64,000 nt of DNA from Allotamlana fucoidanivorans (GCF_006265225.1 NZ_VDCS01000012.1:1-64000), one strand, 5' to 3'. Shown: positions 8,619 through 17,982, counted from the stretch's first letter. Notes: generated by a model from the letters alone, not told the origin. Made by a program: numbers and translations.

Positions 8619-8669
8619 TACTTCCTTTATAGTTAATTAATCTAATCTGCTAAAACCTAGAAATCATCA

Positions 8670-11225
8670 ATGAAGACAAAACTCACTGAAAGTAATCAAA
8701 AAGTTTACACACAAGAAGAAGCTTTTGAAGCCTCTTTAAAATACTTTAATAATGACGATTTAGCGGCCCGTGTTTGGCTAAATAAATATGCGCTTAAAGA
8801 TTCTGATGGGAATATTTATGAAATATCTCCAGATGATATGCATAGACGTATTGCTAAAGAAATTGCTTCGGTTGAGGCAAAATATGCCAACCCAATGTCT
8901 GAAGATGATGTTTATAATTTAATTAAAAACTTCAAGTATATCGTTCCTCAAGGAAGCCCAATGGCTGGTATTGGTAATCCGTTTCAAATAGCGTCTTTGT
9001 CTAATTGTTTTGTTATAGGTAATAATGGTGAGTCTGATTCCTATGGTGGCATCATGAAAATAGATCAAGAGCAAGTACAACTTATGAAACGTCGTGGTGG
9101 TGTGGGGCATGATTTATCCCATATCAGACCAAAAGGGTCTGCCGTAAAGAATTCGGCGTTAACCTCTACAGGTATTGTACCTTTTATGGAACGTTATTCT
9201 AATTCAACTAGAGAGGTTGCTCAAGATGGAAGACGAGGGGCTTTAATGTTATCAGTATCTATAAATCATCCAGATTCTGAAGATTTTATTGATGCCAAAT
9301 TAGAACAAGGAAAGGTTACTGGTGCTAATGTATCGGTGAGGATAGATGATGCCTTTATGAAAGCTGTAAAAAATGGAACAGATTATACCCAAAAGTATCC
9401 TATTTTTAGTGAGCATCCTAAAGTGTCAAAATTGGTTGATGCCAACAGTATTTGGAAAAAAATTGTGCACAATGCATGGAAATCTGCTGAACCTGGTATT
9501 TTATTTTGGGATACTATTATTAATGAGTCGGTTCCAGATTGTTATGCCGATTTGGGGTATAAAACAGTTTCAACAAATCCATGTGGTGAAATTCCCTTAT
9601 GCCCTTATGATTCATGTAGGTTACTAGCTATTAATTTATTTTCCTATGTAGAAAATCCATTTACTTCTAAAGCGACGTTTAATTTTGAGCTTTTCAGAGA
9701 GCATGTAGCTGCAGCACAACGTATTATGGATGATATTATTGATTTAGAATTACAGAAAATTGATAATATTATGAAAAAGATTGATGCTGACCCTGAATTA
9801 GATGAAGTAAAAGCTACAGAACGTAATTTATGGTTAAATATTAGAAAAAAGGCTGAAGAAGGCCGAAGAACAGGTGTAGGCATCACAGCCGAAGGTGATA
9901 TGTTGGCTGCTTTAGGGATTCAATATGGTAGTGAAGCGGGTAATGCCTTTTCTCTTGAAGTACATAAAACAATTGCTATTGAAGCGTATCGAGCTTCGGT
10001 ACACTTGGCAAAAGAACGTGGGGCATTCGCTATTTTTGATGCTGAACGTGAAAAGAATAATCCATTTATTCTAAGACTGAAAGAAGCAGATAGTAAGTTG
10101 TACTATGAAATGTTAGAGTATGGACGACGTAATATAGCATTGCTAACCATTGCACCAACAGGAACTACAAGTTTAATGACACAAACTACTTCGGGTATTG
10201 AGCCTGTTTTTATGCCTGTATATAAAAGAAGACGAAAGGTAAATCCAAATGATAAAGAGGTTCGAGTAGATTTTGTGGACGAAGTTGGAGATTCTTGGGA
10301 GGAATATGTAGTATTTCATCATCGTTTTAAACAATGGATGGAGGTAAAAGGTATAGATACAGATAAGAATTATTCGCAAGATGAAATTAATGACCTTATA
10401 AAAAAATCACCTTATTATGGAGCAACTTCAAATGATGTTGATTGGTTGAGTAAAGTGAGCATGCAAGGCGCTATTCAAAAATGGGTAGATCATTCTATTA
10501 GTGTGACTATTAATTTACCTAGTGATGTGTCTGAAGATTTGGTAGGTGAATTGTATTTAAAAGCTTGGGAAGTAGGTTGTAAAGGGGTTACTGTTTATAG
10601 AGACGGATCGCGTTCTGGAGTATTAATATCAAATGAAGAAAAGAAGGAAGAACAAAATGATACTACATTAACAGCATTTCCAACAAAACGTCCGCAAGTG
10701 CTGGAGGCTGATGTGGTGCGTTTTCAAAACAATAAAGAAAAATGGATTGCTTTTATAGGGTTAATTGATGACCAGCCTTATGAGGTGTTTACTGGTTTAG
10801 CTGATGATGAAGATGGTATTTTAATTCCTAGGTGGGTTACGGAAGGACTCATCATCAAGAATAAAGATGAAGAAGGCAATACGCGTTATGATTTTCAATA
10901 CAAAAATACTAGAGGATACAAAACAACCATTGAAGGCTTGTCTCATAAGTTTAATCCAGAGTTTTGGAACTATGCTAAGCTTATTTCAAGTACGTTGCGT
11001 CATGGTATGCCTATTGATAAAATTGTTGATTTAATTAATAGTTTACAGTTAGATAGCGCATCTATTAATACTTGGAAGAATGGGGTAGGTCGTGCTTTAA
11101 AGCGCTATGTAGCTGATGGTACAAAGGCTAAAGGACAACAATGTGATAATTGTAAATCTGAAAATTTAATTTATCAAGAAGGATGCTTAACCTGCAAAGA
11201 TTGTGGATCTTCAAAATGTGGTTAA
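8670..11225 (+). CDS. nrdJ: Adenosylcobalamin-dependent (class II) ribonucleotide reductase
   Basis: The 851-aa enzyme reduces ribonucleotides to deoxyribonucleotides using an adenosylcobalamin-generated thiyl radical and does not need oxygen. Key residues are visible: the redox cysteine in SNCFVIGN (about C113), the active-site NPCGEI with radical Cys305 and Glu307, the second redox cysteine at about 316 (PYDSC), and the phosphate-binding IAPTGTTSLM. The C-terminus carries a cysteine-rich tail (CDNCKSENL, CLTCKDCGSSKC) that fits both a zinc-ribbon and the shuttle cysteines that re-reduce the active site. Length and order match NrdJ of the Thermotoga type. It depends on B12, as does the mutase at 18 kb. 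It is closed by a perfect terminator. Confidence 0.95.
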   Translation: MKTKLTESNQKVYTQEEAFEASLKYFNNDDLAARVWLNKYALKDSDGNIYEISPDDMHRRIAKEIASVEAKYANPMSEDDVYNLIKNFKYIVPQGSPMAGIGNPFQIASLSNCFVIGNNGESDSYGGIMKIDQEQVQLMKRRGGVGHDLSHIRPKGSAVKNSALTSTGIVPFMERYSNSTREVAQDGRRGALMLSVSINHPDSEDFIDAKLEQGKVTGANVSVRIDDAFMKAVKNGTDYTQKYPIFSEHPKVSKLVDANSIWKKIVHNAWKSAEPGILFWDTIINESVPDCYADLGYKTVSTNPCGEIPLCPYDSCRLLAINLFSYVENPFTSKATFNFELFREHVAAAQRIMDDIIDLELQKIDNIMKKIDADPELDEVKATERNLWLNIRKKAEEGRRTGVGITAEGDMLAALGIQYGSEAGNAFSLEVHKTIAIEAYRASVHLAKERGAFAIFDAEREKNNPFILRLKEADSKLYYEMLEYGRRNIALLTIAPTGTTSLMTQTTSGIEPVFMPVYKRRRKVNPNDKEVRVDFVDEVGDSWEEYVVFHHRFKQWMEVKGIDTDKNYSQDEINDLIKKSPYYGATSNDVDWLSKVSMQGAIQKWVDHSISVTINLPSDVSEDLVGELYLKAWEVGCKGVTVYRDGSRSGVLISNEEKKEEQNDTTLTAFPTKRPQVLEADVVRFQNNKEKWIAFIGLIDDQPYEVFTGLADDEDGILIPRWVTEGLIIKNKDEEGNTRYDFQYKNTRGYKTTIEGLSHKFNPEFWNYAKLISSTLRHGMPIDKIVDLINSLQLDSASINTWKNGVGRALKRYVADGTKAKGQQCDNCKSENLIYQEGCLTCKDCGSSKCG

Positions 11226-11247
11226 TCTTAAGGTAAACCCATTTGTG

Positions 11248-11279
11248 AAAAAAGGAAGTCTTTTTAGACTTCCTTTTTT
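11248..11279. terminator. Bidirectional terminator between nrdJ and the small ABC system
   Basis: A perfect 14-bp inverted repeat (AAAAAAGGAAGTCT and complement) with a TTTT loop gives a T run in both directions. It overlaps the last codons of the convergent ABC ATPase gene, so the terminator is partly coding sequence. Confidence 0.9.
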
Positions 11280-11947
11280 ACTATGTTACTTAACGAACTA
11301 TGACTTAAGTATTGATATGTTTCAAGGAGTTTTAAGTCGGTAACCAATTTACTATGCCCATTTTTTAAAAGGTAAATGTTTTCAGAAATAGCAATAATAT
11401 GTTCATACATATGATCTGTAATTATAATTGCTTTTCTATGTTTTTCAACTTGAATTATAGCTTTTATGGTTTCAACGTATAAGGGTGATAAATGAGAAAA
11501 GGGTTCGTCCAATAGTATTATTCTTCTATCACTTTTTAATACGATGAAGATTTCTACTAAACGTTGCTCTCCCCCAGATAAATGATTAAATCTAGTGTTT
11601 TTTCGTTCCTTGAAATCCTTAAAATAAGCAATGAAATCGTACCAATTCACATTAAATAAATTAAATACCGTACTTAGTTTGTAGGTCTTTGGTATGAAAT
11701 GATGTTGTGGAAGGTAACTAACAAGATTTGTTTTGTATAATGCTTTTACAATGGGTTTGTTATTTATTCTAACAAGTTTATACTTGGGTTTTAAACTTCC
11801 AAAAATAATATTCATCAAACAGCTTTTTCCACAGCCGTTACTACCTAAAATACCCGTTATTTTTCCAGTTTCACCTTTTATATAGATACCATTCAGAATA
11901 CTTTTTTCTTTAAAGTATAATTCAATATTGTCTATTTCTAGTGTCAT
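11264..11947 (-). CDS. ABC transporter ATP-binding protein (stand-alone)
   Basis: The 227-aa ATPase subunit shows Walker A GSNGCGKS (residues 35-42), the Q-loop region YLPQHHF, the signature LSGGEQ (residues 123-128), Walker B RIILLDEP and the switch histidine in IITDHMYEH. It would drive a membrane partner by ATP hydrolysis at the cytoplasmic face. The start codon overlaps the stop of the upstream 95-aa membrane protein by four bases (ATGA), so the two are translationally coupled. The only membrane gene nearby is that very small one. The substrate is unknown; the geometry recalls small export or efflux systems. The C-terminus overlaps the nrdJ terminator. Confidence 0.85.
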   Translation of the reverse strand: MTLEIDNIELYFKEKSILNGIYIKGETGKITGILGSNGCGKSCLMNIIFGSLKPKYKLVRINNKPIVKALYKTNLVSYLPQHHFIPKTYKLSTVFNLFNVNWYDFIAYFKDFKERKNTRFNHLSGGEQRLVEIFIVLKSDRRIILLDEPFSHLSPLYVETIKAIIQVEKHRKAIIITDHMYEHIIAISENIYLLKNGHSKLVTDLKLLETYQYLSHSSLSNIVKKEV

Positions 11948-12231
11948 GAAAATGCATTAAAAATTATTAAAAAGGGTGTTGATAATATGGTGTCAATTAA
12001 GAATATGGACAAAAACAATTTTAGAGGCGAGAGACCAAGATTTTCATAAAAGATAAGTTGCTTCTTTCCTTCTACTTGATTAAATACATAGCATACGAAT
12101 GTCATCAATATTAGTTTTATAAAAAGGATAATTAAAATAGGTGTTTTAGCAAATGGAAGAAACACATTTATACCAATGGACCAGAGAATAAAAGATTTGT
12201 AAAAAATAAATATGGCTAGAAACTTTTGCAT
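11944..12231 (-). CDS. Small membrane protein coupled to ABC ATPase
   Basis: This 95-aa protein consists of about three hydrophobic segments (residues 5-25, 28-50 and 72-92) with a short charged loop, NQVEGKKQLIFYENLGLSPLK, between the second and third. Its four-base overlap with the ABC ATPase start makes it the likely membrane partner. It is far smaller than a normal ABC permease, which has at least five or six helices. The loop could be a coupling helix contacting the ATPase. Oligomerisation, a missing second membrane subunit, or a non-transport role are all possible. I do not recognise the family. Confidence 0.65.
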   Translation of the reverse strand: MQKFLAIFIFYKSFILWSIGINVFLPFAKTPILIILFIKLILMTFVCYVFNQVEGKKQLIFYENLGLSPLKLFLSIFLIDTILSTPFLIIFNAFS

Positions 12232-12320
12232 CTAAGACTAATATAAGATTTTATCTTTTAAATTATGTTTCTTTTACATATTAGGGTAGAGAGAAACTAC
12301 AAAAAAATCATAAATTATCG

Positions 12321-12328
12321 TATTTTTG
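12321..12328 (+). promoter_or_regulatory. Putative -7 promoter box for the prfA operon
   Basis: TATTTTTG matches TAnnTTTG 21 bases before the prfA start codon. The -33 region has no clear TTG. Confidence 0.45.
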
Positions 12329-12349
12329 GTTCCCAATTAAAAAAGGCAG

Positions 12350-13426
12350 ATGTTAGAGAAATTACAAATTGTAAAGCAACGTTTTGATGAGGTGAGTGAT
12401 TTAATCATTCAACCTGATATTATTTCCGATCAAAAGCGTTATGTTGAGCTAAATAGAGAGTATAAAGACTTACGTATTCTTATGGATAAACGTGAGCAAT
12501 ATATAGAGTTAACCAATAATTTGGCAGAAGCCGAAGAAATCATATCTGATGGTAGTGATGCTGAAATGGTTGAAATGGCTAAAATGCAATATGAGGAGGC
12601 TAAAGAGGGAATACCTAAATTAGAGGAAGAAATAAAAGTGCTACTTATACCTAAAGATCCTGAAGATGCTAAGAATGCGGTGGTTGAATTACGTGCAGGT
12701 ACTGGAGGTGATGAAGCAAGTATTTTTGCTGGCGATTTATTTAGAATGTACACTAAGTATTGTGAAAGTAAAGGGTGGCGTGTTGATACGGTAGATTTTA
12801 GTGAAGGTACTAATGGCGGTTTTAAAGAAATTCAATTTGAAGTTTCTGGGGAAGACGTTTATGGAACCTTAAAGTTTGAAGCTGGGGTACATCGTGTACA
12901 ACGTGTGCCACAAACAGAAACACAAGGTCGTGTTCATACAAGTGCTGCTACCGTGATGGTTTTTCCAGAAGCCGAAGAGTTTGATGTAGAGATTGATCCT
13001 AAAGAGGTAAGAATTGATTATTTCTGTTCCTCAGGACCAGGCGGACAGTCGGTAAATACTACTTATTCTGCGGTGCGTTTAACGCACATCCCAACAGGGT
13101 TGGTTGCGCAATGTCAAGATCAAAAGTCACAGCATAAAAATAAAGAGAAAGCCTTTAAAGTGTTACGCTCAAGATTATACGATTTAGAACTCGCTAAAAA
13201 GCAAGAAGAAGATGCTGCAAAACGTGGTAGTATGGTGTCTTCAGGTGACAGAAGTGCAAAAATTAGAACCTATAACTATCCACAAGGTCGTGTAACAGAC
13301 CATAGAATAGGCTTAACTCTCTATGATTTGCAAAACATTGTAAACGGAGATATTCAAAAAATAATTGATGAATTACAGCTAGCTGAAAATACTGAAAAGT
13401 TAAAGGCTAGTAGTGATGAAATTTAA
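12350..13426 (+). CDS. prfA: Peptide chain release factor 1
   Basis: The 358-aa factor recognises UAA and UAG stop codons in the ribosomal A site and triggers peptide release. It has the helical N-terminal domain, the tripeptide stop-recognition region [17 protein letters not shown] (Pro-x-Thr here is PQT), and the catalytic GGQ at residues 231-233 in [17 protein letters not shown], followed by [11 protein letters not shown]2 would carry an SPF motif instead, so this is RF1. It heads an operon: pyrF begins ten bases after its stop codon and the BtuF-like gene follows. Confidence 0.96.
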   Translation: MLEKLQIVKQRFDEVSDLIIQPDIISDQKRYVELNREYKDLRILMDKREQYIELTNNLAEAEEIISDGSDAEMVEMAKMQYEEAKEGIPKLEEEIKVLLIPKDPEDAKNAVVELRAGTGGDEASIFAGDLFRMYTKYCESKGWRVDTVDFSEGTNGGFKEIQFEVSGEDVYGTLKFEAGVHRVQRVPQTETQGRVHTSAATVMVFPEAEEFDVEIDPKEVRIDYFCSSGPGGQSVNTTYSAVRLTHIPTGLVAQCQDQKSQHKNKEKAFKVLRSRLYDLELAKKQEEDAAKRGSMVSSGDRSAKIRTYNYPQGRVTDHRIGLTLYDLQNIVNGDIQKIIDELQLAENTEKLKASSDEI

Positions 13427-13436
13427 CCTGATATAA

Positions 13437-14249
13437 GTGACAACAAGCCAACTCGTTCAAGAGATTAAAAAAAAGAAATCCTTTCTATGTATTGGATTAG
13501 ATGTAGATTTAAATAAAATTCCTGAACACCTCTTAAAGGAAGAAGATCCTATTTTTGAATTTAACAAAGCTATTGTTGACGCTACACATCACTTATGTGT
13601 AGCTTATAAACCTAATACGGCCTTTTATGAAGCTTATGGGTTAAAAGGGTGGAGCGCCTTAGAAAAAACTATAAACTATATTAATAAAAATTATCCAGAG
13701 CTGTTCACTATAGCCGATGCTAAACGTGGTGATATAGGTAATACAAGTACCATGTATGCTAAAGCTTTTTTTGAAGATTTAGCGTTCGATTCTGTTACCG
13801 TGGCGCCTTATATGGGGAAAGATTCTGTTGAGCCGTTTTTGACTTTTAAGGATAAACACACCATTTTACTTGCCTTAACATCCAATCAAGGTGCTTTTGA
13901 TTTTCAAACAAAAAACGCTGAGGGTAAAGAACTTTATAAGCAGGTTTTGGAAACGTCAAAAACTTGGAACAATGCTCAAAATTTAATGTATGTTGTGGGA
14001 GCAACAAAAGCCGAATTTTTGGCTGATATTAGACAAATAATTCCTGACAGTTTTCTTTTGGTTCCTGGAGTTGGTGCTCAAGGAGGAAATTTGCAAGATG
14101 TTTGTAAATATGGTATGAATGACTCCGTAGGCTTACTTATCAATTCATCACGTGGTATTATTTATGCCTCTAAAGAGACCGATTTTGCTAAAGCTGCAGC
14201 TTCAAAAGCTTCTGAACTTCAAGTTGAAATGGCTCAAATTCTTGGGTAA
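13437..14249 (+). CDS. pyrF: Orotidine 5'-phosphate decarboxylase, type 2
   Basis: The 270-aa enzyme decarboxylates OMP to UMP, the last step of de novo pyrimidine synthesis. It begins with a GTG codon, placed ten bases after prfA. Visible motifs are [14 protein letters not shown] at the start, the catalytic Asp/Lys segment [13 protein letters not shown] (Asp94, Lys96), [14 protein letters not shown], and the phosphate-binding VPGVGAQGG with [11 protein letters not shown] near the end. The length of about 270 aa and the KRGDIGNT context mark the longer type 2 subfamily (mycobacterial/Bacteroidota), not the short E. coli type. Confidence 0.95.
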   Translation: MTTSQLVQEIKKKKSFLCIGLDVDLNKIPEHLLKEEDPIFEFNKAIVDATHHLCVAYKPNTAFYEAYGLKGWSALEKTINYINKNYPELFTIADAKRGDIGNTSTMYAKAFFEDLAFDSVTVAPYMGKDSVEPFLTFKDKHTILLALTSNQGAFDFQTKNAEGKELYKQVLETSKTWNNAQNLMYVVGATKAEFLADIRQIIPDSFLLVPGVGAQGGNLQDVCKYGMNDSVGLLINSSRGIIYASKETDFAKAAASKASELQVEMAQILG

Positions 14250-14262
14250 GATTTAGCTAGAT

Positions 14263-15072
14263 GTGAAAGGCTATACAGACCAATTACAAAGAACTTTATT
14301 TTTACAAGAAACACCCAGGCGTATAGTATCGTTGGTGCCTAGCCAAACAGAACTTTTATGTGATTTGGGTTTAGAATCAGCACTGGTAGGTGTTACCAAG
14401 TTTTGTGTTCATCCGTCGCATATTAGAAAATTGGTGAAAGTTGTTGGAGGTACCAAACAAATCCATATTGAAAAGATAAAGGGTTTAAAGCCAGATATTA
14501 TTGTATGCAACAAAGAAGAAAATACCAAAGATATTGTTGCTGCATGCCAAGCTATTTGTCCTGTTCATGTGTCTGATATTTATAATATTCAGGGTAGTTT
14601 ACAACTCATATCTCAATACGGTGTTATTTTTAAGGTACAAGATAAGGCTGAGTCCATGATTGCAAAGCTTAAACAGGAATTAGAAGATTTTCAGTTGTTT
14701 ATAAAAGACAAGCCTCAATATAGAGTTGCATATTTTATTTGGAAAGCCCCTTGGATGGTAGCCGCTAATACTACATTTATACAGTACCTTTTAGAACTCA
14801 ATAATTTTGAGAATATTTACAAGCACCTTAATAGGTATCCTGAAATTAAGGTGGAGGAGGTAAATAAAGAAGAGCAGGTTGATTTTGTGTTATTATCGTC
14901 AGAACCATATCCCTTTAATAAAACACATGAGGCAGAATTTGGGCGCTACTATCCCAACTCCACTATTGTTTTAGTAGATGGAGAAATGTTTTCTTGGTAT
15001 GGCTCAAGATTAACAAAAGCTTTTCAATATTTTAAAAAGCTCCGCTTAAGTATTCAGATAAATCAAGCTTAG
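14263..15072 (+). CDS. Helical-backbone metal receptor, BtuF-like cobalamin/siderophore binding protein
   Basis: The 269-aa protein fits the type III periplasmic-binding fold used for vitamin B12 and iron-siderophores: TPRRIVSLVPSQTELLCDLGLESALVGVTKFC at the front, KVVGGTKQIHIEKIKGLKPDIIVCNKEEN, and a helical hinge before the second lobe. The start is a GTG 13 bases after pyrF. No signal peptide or lipobox is visible at this or any later start, so the product appears cytoplasmic, which is odd for a transport receptor. No permease or ATPase gene is adjacent. Because a B12-dependent reductase and a B12-dependent mutase lie nearby, a cobalamin-related role is tempting, but the ligand is unknown. 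Confidence 0.75.
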   Translation: MKGYTDQLQRTLFLQETPRRIVSLVPSQTELLCDLGLESALVGVTKFCVHPSHIRKLVKVVGGTKQIHIEKIKGLKPDIIVCNKEENTKDIVAACQAICPVHVSDIYNIQGSLQLISQYGVIFKVQDKAESMIAKLKQELEDFQLFIKDKPQYRVAYFIWKAPWMVAANTTFIQYLLELNNFENIYKHLNRYPEIKVEEVNKEEQVDFVLLSSEPYPFNKTHEAEFGRYYPNSTIVLVDGEMFSWYGSRLTKAFQYFKKLRLSIQINQA

Positions 15073-15258
15073 TTCTGTCCTCAACATAATTAGCTATTCT
15101 ATTTTCTAGTTGTTTTAAACTAATAAGTTCATTTAGGTTGGGTTTTATTCTTCCCACTCTGCAAAAATGTGTGTTCATGTTTTTTTTATTTTAAATTACG
15201 CTTAAGGATATTATTTAGGTATCATCAAACAGTTAATAAAAGGCTAAATGTTAAGTGC

Positions 15259-15444
15259 TTATTTTTTAGGGGCGTTAACATAAAGAAATTGTAATCTATT
15301 TATTTCGTTAAGAATTTTAATGGATTTATATTCAAATATATCGCTAAGGGGCGCATCAATTTGTCTAAAGTTATAAGCCAACTCTATAAGCTGCTTGTAT
15401 TTTGCTTTTAATTTATTTTGATGATTTCTTATCTGGGTATTCAT
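15259..15444 (-). CDS. Small helical protein (DUF6435/Lacal_2735-like), copy 1
   Basis: This 61-aa basic protein is predicted to be two amphipathic helices. It shares a long pattern with the next gene: K-LK-Y-x-L-x-E-AYNFRQ-D-x-x-LSDI-EYK-KIL-x-x-NRLxxLY. The spacing recalls the short Lacal_2735/DUF6435 family of flavobacteria, which also carries a Y..L..EA....R..SD..Y...  skeleton. It is cytoplasmic by its lack of signal or membrane segment. Function is unknown. It is the second of two tandem paralogues, separated by about 75 bases, on the minus strand. Confidence 0.6.
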   Translation of the reverse strand: MNTQIRNHQNKLKAKYKQLIELAYNFRQIDAPLSDIFEYKSIKILNEINRLQFLYVNAPKK

Positions 15445-15521
15445 GACGTTAAGATTTATACAATAATTACGTCAATAATTAAGCTGCAGACGTGTAGAAA
15501 TCGTTAAAAAAATGGTAAAAA

Positions 15522-15719
15522 TTAAATAGCAGTTCTATTTTGGTCTCTGTAGAGGTATTTTAGTCTATTAAGCTTGTTAAGTAATTTAATAGCTTTATAT
15601 TCAGAGATATCGCTTAAAGCAGAATCGGTTTGACGAAAATTATAAGCTTGCTCAACAAGTGTTTTATATTCTTGTTTTAGTTTGTCTTGCTTATATTTTA
15701 TAATGTCAATACGCTTCAT
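15522..15719 (-). CDS. Small helical protein (DUF6435/Lacal_2735-like), copy 2
   Basis: This 65-aa paralogue of the preceding gene begins at the ATG giving MKRIDIIKYKQ, which aligns with the first copy better than an in-frame upstream start eight codons earlier. The shared core reads AYNFRQTDSALSDISEYKAI followed by KLLNKLNRLKYLY. The duplication has diverged at about half of positions, so both copies seem under selection as separate genes. Function is unknown. The upstream region is very A+T rich. Confidence 0.6.
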   Translation of the reverse strand: MKRIDIIKYKQDKLKQEYKTLVEQAYNFRQTDSALSDISEYKAIKLLNKLNRLKYLYRDQNRTAI

Positions 15720-15906
15720 TGCTATTAACTGATTAACAGGCACTTAAATATACAAGTTTTATTTTAATATTAAAATTATATTTATTAAAATTTTGGAATA
15801 TCAGTGTGACTTGTTATTGGTAGTAAAGCTTCAGGTATTTAGGGTATTGTCATTGTTGGTTTTAATTTTAAGTTTTTTAAATCTTATTACTATCAAAAGT
15901 ACCGAA

Positions 15907-16026
15907 ATGATCAATTGGATTGTAAAACCAGAAATTGAGCAAAAAATGCGCCAGCTCTCGCCAAAAATAAATACTTCTAAGCATCGTTTTAAACGTTCCA
16001 ATCAAAAGAGCTATCGTAGGAGATAA
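15907..16026 (+). CDS. Possible small basic protein
   Basis: An ATG at 15907 opens a 39-codon frame giving MINWIVKPEIEQKMRQLSPK and a tail rich in Arg/Lys ending in SYRRR. The frame stays open upstream to a TTG at 15793 through a hydrophobic stretch, so a 77-aa version with one membrane segment is also possible. The strongly basic tail with clustered Arg is non-random, but I recognise no family. It sits alone between minus-strand genes. The call is weak. Confidence 0.3.
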   Translation: MINWIVKPEIEQKMRQLSPKINTSKHRFKRSNQKSYRRR

Positions 16027-16199
16027 TACTAAAATAAAGGGGCTTTTTAGTTTGTTCGTTATTTTGTTTAATTCAATTTTTAATGTTTATTCTATAAGGT
16101 TATACAGTTGCGTTTTGAGTTTGCTGTATGTTAGAAAGATTACCCCTAATAATTACCGTAAGCCAGAGTATTCGGTTTTAACTATTTATAATGTATAGC

Positions 16200-16904
16200 C
16201 TAATCTTGTAGGGCAAACACTTTTTTAAGTAGATCGGTGGTTCTTGAATTTAGTTGTGTTCTTATTTCTTTTTCTTCAACCGCTATCATGGTGTAAACCC
16301 CATTAAGTGCTTCCTTGGTAACATAATCAGTCAGGTCTGGATTTACTTTGTTTGTAAACGGTATACTGTTGTATTTACTAATAAGGTTCGTCCAAATTTG
16401 ATCTGCTCCAACCTTATTAAATGAATGTTTTATAACAGGATTAAACTTATCATACAGCGCTGTTTCTGTTTTATGGGTAAGATACATGGTTGCGGCATTA
16501 TCATTGCCAAGTAGTATGTTTTTGGCATCACTAAAAGTAATACTTTTTACAGCATCAATAAATATGGGAGTAGCTTCTTTTACAGCATCTTCGGCGGCAC
16601 GGTTTATGGCTTTTAAGCCTTCGTCAGCTAAATTACCTAAACCAATATCACGCAATGTTTTATCAACTTTTTGCAATTCTTCTGGTAGTAAAATTTTAAC
16701 TAAATCATTTTTATAAAACCCATCGGTTTCAGTGAGTTTACTCACTTGTTTGTCAATGCCAAAATCTAGAGCTTGTCTTAATCCAGCTGCAATATCGCCA
16801 TTGCTTATGGGTGTGTTTTGAGGTAATTGATGAACAACTTGTTGAAGTTCAGCACAGGCGGTTAGGTTAAAAATTAATACACAGGAAAGAATAATATGTT
16901 TCAT
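16200..16904 (-). CDS. DUF4197 lipoprotein
   Basis: The 234-aa protein starts with a lipoprotein signal peptide ending in LTAC (Cys17), so it is exported and lipid-anchored. It then shows the DUF4197 pattern: ISNGDIAAGLRQALDFGIDK, a central EGLKAINRAAEDAVKEATPIF-type helix region, the segment SITFSDAKNILLGNDNAAT, and a C-terminal TKEALNGVYTMIAVEEKEIR. These are the characteristic helices and GNDNAAT-like turn of the family. The family is widespread in Bacteroidota and Proteobacteria and has no proven role. The gene is separated from purU by 78 bases on the same strand. Confidence 0.88.
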   Translation of the reverse strand: MKHIILSCVLIFNLTACAELQQVVHQLPQNTPISNGDIAAGLRQALDFGIDKQVSKLTETDGFYKNDLVKILLPEELQKVDKTLRDIGLGNLADEGLKAINRAAEDAVKEATPIFIDAVKSITFSDAKNILLGNDNAATMYLTHKTETALYDKFNPVIKHSFNKVGADQIWTNLISKYNSIPFTNKVNPDLTDYVTKEALNGVYTMIAVEEKEIRTQLNSRTTDLLKKVFALQD

Positions 16905-16982
16905 GGTTTTGGGGTTTGTTTGTTTTGAATCCGCTATCGTTTTATGACCCTAAATAGAAGGTTAAGGTCACTAATCAGCTGT

Positions 16983-17837
16983 TTAGGTAAATATAACAGT
17001 TTTGTTATTGTAAACCATTACCTTTCTATCGGCGTGCAGTTTAACAGCGTTTGCCAGCACAACTTTTTCTAAATCTCTTCCTTTGGCAATTAAGTCGGTT
17101 ATTTTATGGGTATGCGACACTCGGGTAACATCTTGTTCAATAATAGGACCAGCATCAAGCTCCTCTGTAACATAATGGCTAGTGGCTCCAATAATTTTTA
17201 CACCGCGTTTATAAGCAGAATGATATGGTTTTGCGCCCACAAAGGCAGGTAAAAATGAGTGGTGAATGTTTATAATTTTGTTTGGATACTGACTAATGAG
17301 TTTACTAGATACAATTTGCATATAACGCGCAAGGACAATAAAATCGATACTGTGTTTTTGTAAAAGCTCCAGTTGTTTGTTTTCGGCTTTTTCTTTTGTG
17401 GTTTTTGTTACTGGAATATGGTAAAACGGAATATTGAAGTTGTCGGCAATAGGCTTTAAGTCTGAATGATTACTTATAATAAACGGAATTTCTAAATTAA
17501 GTTCGCCAGAATTATAACGCCCAAGCAAGTCATACAAGCAGTGATCATATTTTGAGATAAATAAGGCCATTTTAGGCTTCTTTTCAGAAGAATAAATGCG
17601 CCACTTCATCTTGAATGTTTCGGCCAAATCATTTTTAAAGTCAAGTTTAAAATCGATGGTCGAAAAATCATCCGTAGAAAATTCACTTTCTAAACGCATA
17701 AAGAAAATGTTCTGCTCTCTATCAACGTATTGATCAATGTATACAATGTTTCCTCCCTTTTTTGCAATAAAATTTGTGATTGAAGCAATGATATTAGGGC
17801 GATCCTTACAGTGAATTAAAATGGTGATTTTATTCAT
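16983..17837 (-). CDS. purU: Formyltetrahydrofolate deformylase
   Basis: The 284-aa enzyme hydrolyses 10-formyltetrahydrofolate to formate and tetrahydrofolate, which balances the one-carbon pool. An N-terminal ACT regulatory domain (ITILIHCKDRPNIIASITNF, GGNIVYIDQYVD) is followed by a formyltransferase-fold catalytic domain. The latter contains the active-site IINIHHSFLPAFVGAKPY (with Asn and His) and ELDAGPIIEQDV (catalytic Asp). The ACT plus formyltransferase order and the length are exactly those of PurU, and distinguish it from PurN, which lacks ACT. In E. coli PurU is regulated by Met/Gly; whether that applies here is unknown. Confidence 0.95.
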   Translation of the reverse strand: MNKITILIHCKDRPNIIASITNFIAKKGGNIVYIDQYVDREQNIFFMRLESEFSTDDFSTIDFKLDFKNDLAETFKMKWRIYSSEKKPKMALFISKYDHCLYDLLGRYNSGELNLEIPFIISNHSDLKPIADNFNIPFYHIPVTKTTKEKAENKQLELLQKHSIDFIVLARYMQIVSSKLISQYPNKIINIHHSFLPAFVGAKPYHSAYKRGVKIIGATSHYVTEELDAGPIIEQDVTRVSHTHKITDLIAKGRDLEKVVLANAVKLHADRKVMVYNNKTVIFT

Positions 17838-17882
17838 AATATGCTTGTGTTTTCTGGCTCAAAATTAGTTTAAAATTGATAA

Positions 17883-17922
17883 ACACCCTATGTTTATAAC
17901 GGTTTTAGATAATCATGGGTGT
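17883..17922. promoter_or_regulatory. Inverted repeat upstream of the fused B12 mutase gene
   Basis: ACACCCTATG and CATGGGTGT pair over nine positions with one bulged base, with a 21-base spacer, in the purU-icmF divergent region. It could be an operator or a leader hairpin. The fit is imperfect and no T tract follows. Confidence 0.25.
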
Positions 17923-17982
17923 ATGTTGGTTTTTTTTGAATATTCATTAAATTGCGGCTTAAAAAAATAAGAATCTTTACGA

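Noticed and set aside
8480-8669. Cobalamin riboswitch upstream of the B12-dependent reductase
   Set aside because: No B12-box-like sequence or long structured leader is visible in these 190 bases. A similar look at the icmF leader also failed.
15032-15178. A 48-aa minus-strand frame overlapping the end of the BtuF-like gene
   Set aside because: It overlaps the real gene by about 40 bases, has no recognisable family and no clear promoter. It may be real but I cannot support it.
15793-15906. Upstream extension of the small basic frame from a TTG
   Set aside because: The hydrophobic extension could be a membrane segment, but the ATG at 15907 is a better start and neither is strongly supported.
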